Below the pieces are notes generated by a model. It was not told where the DNA came from and made no database searches. It worked only from the letters and a program-made list of their open reading frames with translations. The position numbers and the translations under genes were made by a program. A DNA stretch of 64,000 nt, from positions 136,635,635 to 136,699,634 of the forward strand of contig NW_026262668.1 in the NCBI RefSeq assembly GCF_021869535.1, in the 5' to 3' direction. This stretch comes from Mytilus californianus (taxonomy: Eukaryota; Mollusca; Bivalvia; Mytilida; Mytilidae). Positions within the stretch are counted from its first letter, which is position 1. Each line of letters begins with the position of its first letter. Positions 12,301 to 22,159 of the stretch are shown in pieces.

Positions 12301-15300
12301 CATTTTTCCGGTTTCCAGTTGCTCGTTACAGCATTTCGTGAGGCCGATAATTGCTCAAGCAACGAATTTAAATGTGATACAAACAGGTAAGTCATTATTA
12401 GTTGGATTATTTTTTCTTTATTCATTCGTTTATTTTATTTAATTTGATTTACATTTTTCCACTTTAAATTACGTTTTATTCAAAATTCGACCTTAGAATT
12501 TTTATTGAAATGATATGTTAATATTGGTTAAATGATATGGACATATAAGGGGGTCATAACAACAAATCCGTTGTGAAAAAGTTTTATAAACTTAATGCAT
12601 CTTCATGTTCTTTCTGTCATACTACTGAATATCCTTTTGATATTCGTAAAAGAAAAAAAATCATTCTTTCTGGCTTTCTTGTCATGATTTGTTGTAGAAG
12701 GCTTAGAATGTTTTCTTTTGTTATCTTTTTTAAAACATGTTCTCTACACATTTTCACTACATTTAATAAATTGTAGATGTATCCCTACGAATCTGAAGTG
12801 TGATACAGTACCACACTGTGTGGATGGTACAGATGAAAATGACAACATCGTAAGTGCCCAAATAGTTTTTAATGTTTATTGTTCTTTGCACAGTTTAAAG
12901 ATCTTATCATCACGTGGTTTATACACCAACGCGACAACATCTTGTAAACACCAACAATACAACATCTTGGCAACACCAGCCATACACATCTTTAGAAGAT
13001 CTTCTCCACACGTGGTATAAACACCAACGCGACAACGTCTTGTCAACACCAAGAATACACTTCTATAAAAGATCTTATCAACACCTTGTATAAACACCAA
13101 CGCGACAACATCTTGGCAACTCCAACAATACACTTCTATAAAAGATTTTCTCTAATTCTTCGTCAATTTATCCCTTTCTGCACCCATTGTATAAAAAAAA
13201 TTTAATCAACGTGTGGTTCGTTTGATCTCAGTTCTTCATTGGTTAAAATCCGATTATGACGTCGAATTTTCTTGCTTTTCTCTGAATTTCCTATTGTGAC
13301 GGCATGAAAAAAGTCGACCATGCCTGATGACGTCACATATATAGAAAGAGCACATCTTTTTGCAGATCATTCGAAAAGATAATAAATTTGCCTGCGTATT
13401 GTTTGAAAATCATTAGAGAAACAGATTCCACCACCAAATCTCGTGTAATACGATATTTATCCACTCTCGACAGTTAAATTTTAAATATTTAAAACGCTCG
13501 GCGAGCCTCGCGTTTTAAATTTGAAAATTTAACTGTCTCGAGTGGATAAATATCGTATCACACTCGATGCAGTGGTAGAATCTATATTTATCAACACGTG
13601 GTTATGGGAGTCCCTAAGTGAAGGGTTTAAAATACAGATATTGATGGACGTAACCATGGTACAACGACAACTTCGACTAAACAATGAAGAAGTCTCAAAG
13701 ATAGAACACCAAGCAAGACGTCTTATATTCCTTATACACAGTGCCAGATGTAAACTCTTACTACAACCATAGCTGAATGGAAAATATCCTGGTCATGGTC
13801 TATGGGAGGGTGGGGTCTGGGATGTAGGGCAGTCAACTCCAAATAGGTCGAACACATAGTATAACATCATAAATGTCAAATGCTCATGAGAGTATTATGC
13901 CCATGCGTGCAAAGAACATTATGCTTATTAATACGTAATATGGGTGTGCCGGTGCCAATACAGACTCGAGACGATATCTTTTACCTTTTAAAGTCATTTT
14001 ATTCTTTATTGTGCTAATATAGATAAGGTGAATATTTTAATTTTATTAGACTTATGATGTGTAAAGACAAGCTCAATGCGCGGAGTACAAGTGATTTAAG
14101 TAGATTTTACAATGTGAATATAAAGACAATAAGCTCAATGAGCCGACTTTTTAGATTCTAAGGCGAACTATCTTAGATTTTAGATTTTAGAGTGCGAATC
14201 TGATTGAAGTAATTATTTCACAACGTTTCTTTTTACGTATGAACTATTTTACCACGTAAACATAAATAATTCCCCTGTAAATATGTCCAGTAACTAGCCT
14301 ATGAATTTTAAATGCAACTAAGAGTACACACAACAAGTTATGCGAGCAACTACAAAAGTGAACTTGTATATATTGGTGGAGGATAGTATTATTCAAAATA
14401 GAGTGTACATATATTTCTTCATTCATGGTGGTGGGTTTTGTTCTACATGCCGAACAGATAGTGTAGCGGTGTGGTTGTCCTACAAAGGATGTGAAGATTT
14501 GGAAAGAAAGAAAGGTATAAACACCAACGTGACAACATCTTGGCAACACCAACAATACACATCTATAGAAGATCTTATCAACACGTGGTATAAACAACAT
14601 CTTGGCAACACCAACAATACAACATCTTGGCAACTCCAACAATACACTTCTATAAAAGATTTTATCAACATGTGGTTCATATCCAGAAATCAACACCACT
14701 TTGCTTATTTGAATATTATACCAAAGAAATCGGATACGGGTCACGGAAATTATATTGAAATGATAGGGAATTTTGAAAAAAAAAGTCTGTTTTAACTTTA
14801 ATTTAAGTGATAGACGGGTTGCGGGGACAGAAAATAAATATACACAACAATATACACCATTATAACGAAACATAATGACTGTCGTTGCAAAAATCAAGCT
14901 TCCTGAGCTATTTTAAAAATCGAAGCGAGAGGCTTTTAACATTGCAGTATAAAATACAGGCTAAAATGGCTGAAACGTCAAATTTGCAAACTTCGTGTTG
15001 AAAATTGGCTAACAAGGTCATTACAAAAACAGGTTGCGGGGATGAAACTTGAAACTTGAATGTCCAAAGAATAAGCAAGTCCAAACCTTGTATATGTAGT
15101 CGTTGAACTCTAGGTTCCCACGTAAAGTTAAAATGCCCCTATTTCAAGAAGAATAAACTCACGAAAACACGAAAAATTCACTAAATTCGTGTTCATTGTT
15201 TTGATTTTGACCGCCTGACAACTTTACGGAAATATCAGAGTGATTATAAACAAGGACTCTGTGACGGGCAACCTATAATATCCGTGTTTTAAAGATTTTA

Positions 15301-16985
15301 ATGATATCAAGCCAGTCCAGTTCAAACTATTATCACGTGGTACAATTCTCATTTACATATTATGAATATTAATTAGCAAAAGTACTACCAATTTCTGGCT
15401 ATGTTAAACACGAACGTGTCAACATCTTGGCAAGACCAACAATACACTTCTATAGAAGATCTTATCATCACGTGGTATAAACACCAACGTGACAACATCT
15501 TGACAACACCAACAATACACTTCTATAGAGGTCAATATGCGGCTTTCACCATTTAGGCAAATTTTCTAGGCCTGAATGGTCCAAGTTTACAAAAAAAAGT
15601 GAAAGAAAACTGGCCGTATGCTAAAGCGTAAACGTCATAAGTAGGCAGAAATAAATGAACAAAGCTATCAATCAAATCAAAAACCTATTGACATTGACAA
15701 TTACGGACTTTTTCTTTTTTTGCTAACGGTATACTTATATCAACGTGTCCAGATTAAACCGTCTACATGAGACCTCACCCTTTCTATTTTGTTTCCATCA
15801 AGAGAGGTGTAAATTATAAAGTGAAATATCCCCCTTTCTATTCTGTTTCCATCAAGAGAGATGTAAATTATAAAGTGAAATACCTCCCCCTTCCCGGCCT
15901 TTCCTATTATGTTTCCATCAAGAAAGGTGTAAATTATAAAGTAAAATATAATGTACAACAAAATCCTCATTGTTTTCTTCTTTTTATCATTTATGAAAGC
16001 ATACCATATCGATGAGGTATTTTGATTCGAGAAAATAATTCATTTCAATAAAAAATCTCCTCAAAAAGTAATTTGCAGCCTAAATTATATTACTATCCAT
16101 TATGACAATAATGCAATTTTATCTTTCAGAATAAATTTTAAACAACCAGAAACGCCACCTGTTTTGTCGTTTACAATAGACAAATGATATAAAAAAGATA
16201 AAACAATTTTCATTGCATAATGTATTAAAATTTGAAGTATAAATTTAACACTCAGAAACGTATCCATCTCCCCAAGCGTGTCCAATTCCCACAAACGTGT
16301 CCATCTGACGTCACTAACTGCAAAAACATATCTAGTTGCTAAAGGGCGCCAGAACGTGTCCTTTTTATGAAAGCTCAATTGTGTCCATTTTATTAAAAAC
16401 GCCCGAACGTGTTCAATCCCCAAAACGTGACCAATTGAAGACTAAACGGCTCAATGGTGTCCATATTTTAAAAACGCACAAACGTGTCTTACCTATTGAA
16501 TTCATTGTAAACATGCATACAATATTTGCCACTGGACGTTAAGCATCCAACAATCAATCAATCTTTTGTCCTAGATATGCATGAAATAATTGCCACAAAT
16601 TGTTTACTTTCAGGCCGGTTGTACTGTCTTAGATAAAATCTCGGGATACTTGTTTGGACTTGGACAGATGACGGTTATCACTATTGCAATTTTAGGTGGC
16701 GTTATCATCTTTTCAATTATCACATTCATCATTGTCTACAATGTATGCTGTAAAAAACCTATTAATACTGTCCATGCTATGCAAGAGGCGGAACCTGTGC
16801 CTAAGACATCTACAAACGCAAGCAATAAAGACAGTAAGAAGGGCCAAAAAGGAAAGAGAACTGTCACTGTTGTAAAACCGGCACCACAACCACACCAATC
16901 TGAAGCAACTAAAACTTCTACAAAGCAGACTTCCGGTAAGAAGTCAAAGAAAAAGTCGGACGAGGAAGATGATCCATTTTGGTGA
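9128..16985 (+). CDS. CUB-LDLa single-pass membrane protein (NETO/SOL/LRP-like), 5 coding exons, 380 aa
   Basis: The exons are 9128-9368, 10289-10594, 12236-12386, 12777-12849 and 16614-16985. All introns are GT-AG, with junction phases 1, 1, 2 and 0, giving 1143 nt including the stop. Residues 1-22 form a signal peptide and 39-216 one CUB domain (C39/C72 and C101/C179 in the usual positions). Residues 222-260 form an LDLa module with six cysteines (222, 229, 234, 241, 247, 260) and the calcium motif CVDGTDEND. The transmembrane helix lies at 277-299. The 77-residue cytosolic tail is rich in Lys, Ser and Thr and ends in an acidic SDEEDDPFW. In animals, CUB+LDLa+TM proteins act as auxiliary subunits of ligand-gated receptors (NETO, SOL, LEV-10) or as endocytic receptors. 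This one has a single CUB, so orthology is unproven. The odd part is a repeat-rich insert at 112-166 inside the CUB. The start was chosen as the first Met with a signal peptide. Confidence 0.85.
10289..10594 (+). CDS. Gene 1 coding exon 2: CUB middle with repeat insert
   Basis: The acceptor is ttacctacag|GG and the donor GTACAG|gtaaga, phase 1 at both ends. The segment KKVLIKFLEFELE, then ECLDGLKIFD, is the canonical CUB strand pattern (f.l....C.D.l.i.d), and LTVCGS supplies the fourth CUB cysteine. Between them lies an Asn/Cys-rich insert of about 60 residues. A long antisense frame here is a shadow. Confidence 0.85.
10414..10545 (+). repeat. In-frame 33-bp (11-residue) coding tandem repeat
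   Basis: Residues 134-166 are three 11-residue copies: DNCTTANNCSL, DNCTVANNCSD and DNATLSNMCSM. They are preceded by a weaker copy, NCTINNNASIT. The region holds N-linked sequons at 123, 129, 135, 141, 146, 152 and 157, plus one at 112, and six extra cysteines (124, 136, 142, 147, 153, 164). It lies in the loop between the third and fourth conserved CUB cysteines. Confidence 0.85.
11057..11210. mobile_element. Palindromic MITE-like element in intron 2
   Basis: The left arm AAGGAATGACTGTA ... TTCTGTCTATTCG pairs with the right arm CATAGACAGAAAC ... TACAGTCATTCCTT. Nearer the centre, TTGTGGTGCACACTTTTAAA pairs with CAGTGTGCACCACA around CCGCTACGCGG. It is the same kind of structure as 7242-7385 but differs in sequence. 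Confidence 0.7.
11610..11960 (+). repeat. Dispersed bivalve-type repeat (TTAGCTCACCTGG family)
   Basis: It begins TTTAGCTCACCTGGCCAAAA, then GGCGTCCGTCATCTGTCGTC and TTAACTTTTACAAAAATCTT. I recognise this opening as a very common dispersed repeat in bivalves. It is truncated here, with no gene product. Confidence 0.55.
12036..12048 (+). repeat. 13-base G run
   Basis: An uninterrupted run of 13 G's, followed about 110 bases later by a C-rich stretch (CCTCCCCCCACCCCGACCCC, 12152-12180). It is prone to assembly error and might fold into a G-quadruplex. Confidence 0.7.
12236..12386 (+). CDS. Gene 1 coding exon 3: CUB end and LDLa start
   Basis: The acceptor is tctgacag|GTCAAAG and the donor AAACAG|gtaagt, phase 1 to 2. 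It encodes VQLKFYTNSQ, then FSGFQLLVTAF, the typical last CUB strands, followed by NCSSNEFKCDTNR, the first half of an LDLa module. This exon has no usable Met, so it is found only by splice logic. Confidence 0.85.
12777..12849 (+). CDS. Gene 1 coding exon 4: LDLa core
   Basis: The acceptor is aaattgtag|ATG and the donor AACATC|gtaagt, phase 2 to 0. It encodes CIPTNLKCDTVPHC, then VDGTDENDNI, the canonical LDLa calcium-binding core. The sixth LDLa cysteine comes from the next exon (AGC). Splitting of one LDLa across exons is unusual but phase-consistent here. Confidence 0.85.
12895..13150 (+). repeat. About 73-bp repeat cluster, first
   Basis: The unit pieces are AAGATCTTATCAACACGTGG, TATAAACACCAACGCGACAA, CATCTTGGCAACACCAACAA and TACACTTCTATA. 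There are about 3 copies, starting 45 bases after the exon 4 donor. Related clusters lie at 14515-14680 and 15403-15535 in the same intron. Confidence 0.75.
13200..13565. mobile_element. Palindromic module with CCAAT-like flank
   Basis: At 13441-13565 the left arm TACGATATTTATCCACTC ... CAGTTAAATTTTAAA pairs with the right arm TTGAAAATTTAACTGTC ... GTGGATAAATATCGTA around CGCTCGGCGAGCCTCGCG. The left flank 13225-13350 (CTTCATTGGTTAAAATCC, GATGACGTCACATATATAG) matches 2030-2150, so the whole block behaves as a dispersed module. Confidence 0.7.
14515..14680 (+). repeat. About 73-bp repeat cluster, second
   Basis: About 2.5 copies of the unit described at 12895, including AGAAGATCTTATCAACACGT and CAACATCTTGGCAACACCAA. 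One copy has an internal deletion that removes the ACACCAACGTGA portion. Confidence 0.75.
15403..15535 (+). repeat. About 73-bp repeat cluster, third
   Basis: Nearly two copies of the same unit (ACACGAACGTGTCAACATCT, then TATAGAAGATCTTATCATCA). All three clusters share orientation, consistent with duplication within this intron. Confidence 0.7.
15778..15950 (+). repeat. About 55-65-bp direct repeat, 3 copies
   Basis: The unit contains CCTTTCTATTTTGTTTCCAT, then CAAGAGAGGTGTAAATTATA and AAGTGAAATA. The three copies start near 15778, 15834 and 15898. Short frames on both strands through it are artefacts of repetition. Confidence 0.75.
16505..16613 (+). repeat. GCCACTGGAC dispersed unit adjoining the exon 5 acceptor
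   Basis: It contains CATGCATACAATATTTGCCA, then CTGGACGTTAAGCATCCAAC and AATCAATCAATC. The core (ATGCAT..AAT..TTGCCACTGGAC) recurs at 26760-26810 and in reverse at 36278-36312. It appears to be a small dispersed repeat, inserted close upstream of the exon 5 acceptor. Confidence 0.5.
16614..16985 (+). CDS. Gene 1 coding exon 5: last LDLa Cys, TM helix, tail
   Basis: The acceptor is tttactttcag|GCCGGT, phase 0. It encodes AGC (the sixth LDLa cysteine), a short juxtamembrane segment and the helix TVITIAILGGVIIFSIITF, then CCKK (a possible palmitoylation and stop-transfer site). The 77-residue Lys/Ser/Thr/Pro tail ends PFW-stop. No ITAM- or PDZ-type C-terminal motif is obvious. Confidence 0.88.
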   Translation, partial: AGCTVLDKISGYLFGLGQMTVITIAILGGVIIFSIITFIIVYNVCCKKPINTVHAMQEAEPVPKTSTNASNKDSKKGQKGKRTVTVVKPAPQPHQSEATKTSTKQTSGKKSKKKSDEEDDPFW

Positions 16986-17421
16986 TTATCACTGCTCATC
17001 AATTTATGTATTTGTTAAGTTAACATGCTTTGAAGAATTGTTTTGAACAACCCATTGAGAGCAACTTAGCATTAGGTTGAGTCATTTTACGTAATCAAAG
17101 GTATGCCAAGTATTAGAAAACACGTACCTTTCCAGTCTCCTAACGGATGTAAAGCTCTTACTCACTAAATGAAGTTATATAATGTATGATAAGGTGAACT
17201 ACTTTTAACTTTATTTCGAATTATGTATGGTTTTTGTTCTATTTCACTTTTAATATAGAAATTAAAAACATATCTTTTCTTCGTATTATTGAAAATGACA
17301 AATTCGTATTGCCTATTAAATCGTTGTCAGGATTATTAAAACCCTTTCCTCCATCTTAATGACGCCTCTGTGTAATACCTCAGTTGAAACGCTTTGCCTA
17401 CGAAAAGTCCGTGTTAGACTT

Positions 17422-17427
17422 AATAAA
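17422..17427 (+). terminator. Candidate gene 1 polyadenylation signal AATAAA
   Basis: AATAAA lies 437 bases after the gene 1 stop codon, followed by a TTGTCACGTT-type downstream region. It is the first canonical hexamer after the stop. The assignment is inferred. Confidence 0.5.
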
Positions 17428-17449
17428 AGCCAAGATTCAGGACACTGAC

Positions 17450-18335
17450 ATTGTCACGTTAACGACATTTATTGTTGGTTATTGAAACCAACTGGTTATT
17501 AAATATCTAATATTCAATAAGTACTGTTGGCGTAAAAAATGATTTTCCGTAAGAAAAACTTTATGTTGAAAAAGACGAAGTCATCATCGGTGTTCACTCT
17601 CGCTTTGAAGTCGTAGAATATAACAACAAAAGCAAGTTTATGTTTAAACTTACGTTCAAAATATCATAAATTTAATGAACAACGCGGAGATATGCAGTCG
17701 CGTCCATACAATTCTTTTATGATCCATTATGGACAAAAGTATAGCAACTTGCAAAATGTAAACATGTTCTTAGGGAATCACATTATACGACTTCCGGCGA
17801 GTCATAAAGTGGGCGGGAGCATATAAATTTTGATGACCAGAAAAAACACCTGACAGACGGCGTGCACAAAATTGACGGCAACTAGAAAATGCGCTTTTTA
17901 AAGTAGTTTTATACAACCGTGTTTAAAATATCTTTTAAAAAGGAAGTTTTTTTTATGATAAAATTATGAATGCTAGCCATTAAAATCCACATTACTATTA
18001 AGGTTATCAAAATTAAATCTATAAAGTATGAAACGAACACTGAGAGAACGGCAAAAATATGTGAAACTAGTAACATTAAATAAGTGTTTGGTATAACTAT
18101 AAATTTTCACTTCGTACTATGAACATCAAAATTATTTATTTTGTAAAAATATTTCCTTTCTCTATTGGTACTGTACACGTATACCTAACAACAAAATTAT
18201 TTTCATTTACCTGTGTTTAAAGTTATTGCAAATGGCTGATACTTTTGTTCGAGCATATTGTTTTTCTTTAACTGTTTAACATTTCTTACCGATATAACAT
18301 GTTACTTTTATTATTCTTCCCTTAGTTTATTTACA
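17450..18335. other. Intergenic stretch
   Basis: AT-rich and without gene evidence. A 16-base segment AGACGGCGTGCACAAA (17857-17872 region) has an exact inverted copy, TTTGTGCACGCCGTCT (19465-19480 region). Whether these are element termini is unresolved. Confidence 0.35.
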
Positions 18336-18339
18336 TTGT

Positions 18340-18800
18340 GTCATAGGTCAAATTTATTTGTTCAGTGTATGTTCAATGGTGTTAATATGTCCTTTGATTG
18401 AGTTAAGCTATTTCAGTTGATATTTTATAGTGTGTCTTTCTATGTTGTGATGTTACACTATTGTTTCAGAAAAAAGGTGAAGGTTTGGTACCATTAAAAC
18501 GTTTAAACCCGCTGCATTTGTTTGCACCTGTCCTAAGTCAGGAATCTGATGTTCAGTAGTTGTCGTTTGTTGATGTGGTTCATAAGTGTTTCTCGTTTTT
18601 CGTTTTTTATATAGATTAGACCGTTGGTTTTCCCGTTTGAATGGTTTTACACTCGTAATTTTTTGGGGCCCTTTATAGCTTACTGTTCGGTGTGAGCCAA
18701 GGCTCCGTGTTGAAGACCGTACTGTGACCTATAATGGTTTACTTTTATAAATTTTGACTTGGATGGAGAGTTGTCTCATTGGCACTCATACCACATCTTC
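18340..18800 (+). mobile_element. RT-A 3' end copy, degenerate
   Basis: It carries the family's ordered blocks: TGTTACACTATTGTTTCAG, then CCTGTCCTAAGTCAGGAATC, AGTTGTCGTTTGTTG and GAAGACCGTACTGTGACCTA. It ends with GGAGAGTTGTCTCATTGGCA, then TCATACCACATCTTCTTAT. 5'-truncated, no RT left. Confidence 0.7.
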
Positions 18801-21130
18801 TTATATCTATATAAAATCGAGTTTGTGACCTAAAATTTATACAAATTCAACAGATTTTCCCGCATTTTCGTATAATAGAATTTTTTGGATTCGAACTATG
18901 ACGTCATACGAAATTCACCGCAAAAAAACAGAAACGGCCATGTTGAATGAGTTTGGAATGTAATTCGTTATATGTAAGAAGTACTATTTGGAAGGATTAA
19001 TATCCGAAAATGAAGAATCGGTAAAAAAAGATATGTAATTGCTATTTTTTTACTTCAAAATAACTTGATATTTCAAATGTGCATAACAAGAGGTTTACAA
19101 AAATCTGCAAAATAGGAATGATTCGATAGCCCGGGCTGAACACCTGATTTTTTTTAATGTACAACTATTATGTTACAATTTAAAGAAATGACTTTTTAAC
19201 GCTATTTTTTAAGAGGGTCCACGACATAGTCGCTTATTATTTCCATTACACTGCTCTTAGCATATATTTATTTATATTTCCAGAATGTGCAATTGCTGCA
19301 CTTTGTTGTTCGAAAAAAAAGTGATATGTTGAACGTTTATGTTTAAAGCTATGTGATAAACTAAGTGTCCAGCGTTTTTGTTACGCGTTTGTTTTCTGGA
19401 GAAAAAATGCCGACGTCGTAAATGATTTAAGTAATTTGAAGTCGTTACGTTTGTGGACTCAGCTTTGTGCACGCCGTCTCAAGGATGTATTCCTCTGACG
19501 TTTCAGTCTCGTTGAAATCTCGTTCTGGAATTATTTCCAAAATATGTGATACAAGTGAAAAATATCAATGAATTTAAAAAACATTATAATCAAACTTAAC
19601 TCTGTGAAAAAATTGTGTATTTACAATAGGTAGTTTTTGAGTAATAAAATTTTCAAATTTTATAACCAATCAAGTCAGTCTAATTAGCCAAAATGTTGAG
19701 AAAATGGGTGAGGGTTACAAGAAATGATTTTATCAGAAACATATACATCCCATATCAATTTTTTTCTTTTCAAATTTCTTAGATATGTATGTTTTCTATC
19801 ATTTATACCAAAGAAGTTGGAATAATATGCTTTGTGTTCTAAAAAGAGAGAAACATCCCAAATTACAAAATTGACAGCATGGTAAATTTGACACGAAAAA
19901 GCAACAAAATTTTATAAAACTTTCTTATATTAACACCTACCTATAGTTTTTGAAAATTAAATTTATTCAGATTGGTCCACTTCATCTTTAGTGAAAGTAT
20001 GAAAAAGTTTAATTGTGAAACTGTGATTTTTTTGCATGATAATAGCCAAAAAATGGGTAAAAATTGATGAAAATGGGAAAATCATCAAAAGTTGGTACTT
20101 TCAAATGGCCGTAGCAAAAAAAGAAGTTCACCACTATATGATTTTTTCTTCGCCAATTATTTTTTTACAGTCATATAAACCCAAAAATCGGGTTAAGAAA
20201 AAAAGTTTATTTCTAGAAAATTTTGGCTCCTCAGAGGTGTACATCCTTCGAATTATTCAACAATGTTCTGTATCCGTAAGTTGTGATTCTAAGCCCCGCC
20301 TACCGATCGGATATGCCGTTCTTACAGTGATGTTTACACAAATAAAAGACTATAAATATTTTTTCTACGATCTTTATTTCAACAACCAAAAAAAATATTG
20401 TTCTGTGAACTGCCTTGTTTAAGTAATAGCAATTCGACTAAAACATTACACAGGAGTTGGTTTAAAAAAAAAAACTTACGACTAAGATTGATCGTAAGTA
20501 TACTGAATTGTTCATGACTTACGATCAATCTTAGTCGTAAGTATTTTTGTGAAACCGACTCCAGAGCCTTTACTTAGCGGTTTACTTCCCATTCACAAAA
20601 TATGTCACACCAGATATATATGGTCACACTAATAGACATACGTGCATTTCTCCCTTCATGATTTTTGCCGTTTTTCCAGTTTCAGATGATCAATATGCAA
20701 GATGGAAGTAAAATAGCTACTGATTTGATTCAAGCAACCAACTGATCAGTATATCTAATGATGACTTTTCAGGAGAGGAACTAGAGGGATATATATAGCA
20801 TAAACTTTGATGAAAGTACATGCCCTGTTCATATGTTGATATTTTTTTCAATTTGATTTTTAAGATTTTTTTTTTAAATTCAATGTATGTTACTGATTAA
20901 TATTTTGTTAGTCTGAGAGAGAAAAAAAAAACATTATCTGTTAGGCCATGCAAAAATGATTATGTATTACCCCTTTCCCTGCCGGGTCTGTTTTTACCCT
21001 CCGGGTCAATTCTTTAAAAAAAAATTACACATAAAAAAAAAGCGTTGCTCTGGTTTCATTTGTCAATTTTCAATGATACTTTTTTGAATTGTTTGATAAT
21101 CTCTTAAAAGTATGTCAACACTGCTCAACT
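18801..21130. other. Gene-free AT-rich stretch
   Basis: I see no supported gene. The 128-residue frame at 20036 is low-complexity, Lys/Phe-rich, and lacks splice-consistent neighbours or motifs. A short palindrome lies at 20474-20542. Confidence 0.4.
20474..20542. repeat. 25-bp perfect inverted repeat, hairpin
   Basis: ACTTACGACTAAGATTGATC, then GTAAGT, is followed by a 17-base spacer and its reverse complement ACTTACGATCAATCTTAGTC, then GTAAGT. The arms are perfect, so the structure is young or maintained. It looks like a small MITE or a folded insertion. Confidence 0.75.
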
Positions 21131-21890
21131 TAAGGTGGCTCGGGCCTATTCGAAGTTTCTGTCAGAAGTGTCGTATTTTTTATTATTTTAATCTTTACAG
21201 AGAGTGAATCAAATTGGTCGAAAAAAAATAGGGGGTCCCGGACCATTTAAGCTCAAAATATTACTTTTAAACAGGTATGTAAAAGGGACCATTTTTCAAT
21301 GAAATGATAGGGAAAATAGAGGTGTTGACATATTTTTATCGGAATATCAAAAAACCTGTCTGTGACACTTGGTCCAAAACTGTTATACAAAAAGCTGAAA
21401 TAGCTTCAAGGAATAAGCAAATAAAAAATATAGGTCACCGATAAAGAAAAGAAAATATTTAGCTTTAAAACCCAAAAATTTTGGCGGGAAAATGGTGAAT
21501 TGGGTGAAATGTCATTTTGAGCCTTTCACAGATACACATAGTGAGAAATAATATGATACCTAATAAACATAACATATCACATAGCAAAAGATGATTTTTT
21601 TCTTTTAAAAATAGCTGCTATTGCATATTGGTTACCATGGAAACCAGTAGTTGGAGCATGAAATTGGTATTTTTATAAATGATAAAATATGATAAGAGGC
21701 CTGAAATGGCACCTGAAATAACCAAATGGGTAAAATTATAGTAGATTTAACTGTGTGCTGAAAGCGTAAATCAAACCAAATAGACTGACATAAGTTTAAA
21801 ACTTTTATAAGTTCAGAAAGGTCAAGTGAGTAGGCACATGCGTTTTACGAAGACATTTTTCTTTGCCAATTTTGCATTCACTTACCTTAA
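21131..21890 (+). repeat. Probable dispersed repeat beginning TTAAGGTGGCTCGGGCC
   Basis: The opening TTAAGGTGGCTCGGGCCTAT resembles TTAAGGTGG-type termini that I recall from mussel repeats. The body includes GGGGTCCCGGACCATTTAAG and an AT-rich stretch without a frame. The right boundary is uncertain: only a weak TTACCTTAA appears near 21883. Confidence 0.35.
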
Positions 21891-21967
21891 ATATGTTGAT
21901 TTGTTGGACGGGGGCTGTTGGCGGATAAGAAAGTAGCTTAAAAATATACCCAAAAGAGGATCACATT

Positions 21968-22089
21968 TTAATTTAGTAGATTCCCTAGCGGGTATTTGTA
22001 GAAAGCAGCTTTCTTTTCGATAAAATTTTCACCACCATTGTTTTCATCCCAACCGGAAGCATCGCCACTCACTTTCAAGACTAATAACT
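21968..22089 (-). CDS. Candidate minus-strand terminal exon
   Basis: On the minus strand an acceptor (ttcgattttaacag|AG) opens a frame of 39 residues: LLVLKVSGDASGWDENN, then GGENFIEKKAAFYKYPLGNL, ending LN-stop. GC content and codon-like composition rise above the surroundings. An alternative donor (TTGAAA|gtgagt) inside the segment could instead make it an internal exon end. I do not recognise the family and found no convincing upstream exon. Confidence 0.25.
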
Positions 22090-22159
22090 CTGTTAAAATC
22101 GAAAATATAAATAACGATAATAATTTTTTAGTGACAAAAATACAATTATTTAACATTTT

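Larger units (their letters stand above)
12850..16613 (+). other. Gene 1 intron 4
   Basis: A long intron with three clusters of a roughly 73-bp repeat (12895-13150, 14515-14680, 15403-15535), a palindromic module at 13200-13565 and a 3-copy repeat at 15778-15950. A degenerate ACGTGTCC-rich block lies at 16240-16500, and a GCCACTGGACGTTAAGC unit just before the acceptor. No additional exon is required by phase. Confidence 0.6.

Noticed and set aside
17857..19480. 16-bp inverted pair AGACGGCGTGCACAAA as termini of a 1.6-kb transposon
   Set aside because: Matching stops after about 16 bases, no target duplication is visible and an RT-A tail sits inside; insufficient.
20036..20422. 128-residue forward frame
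   Set aside because: Lys/Phe-rich low-complexity translation of AT-rich DNA without motifs or neighbouring exons.
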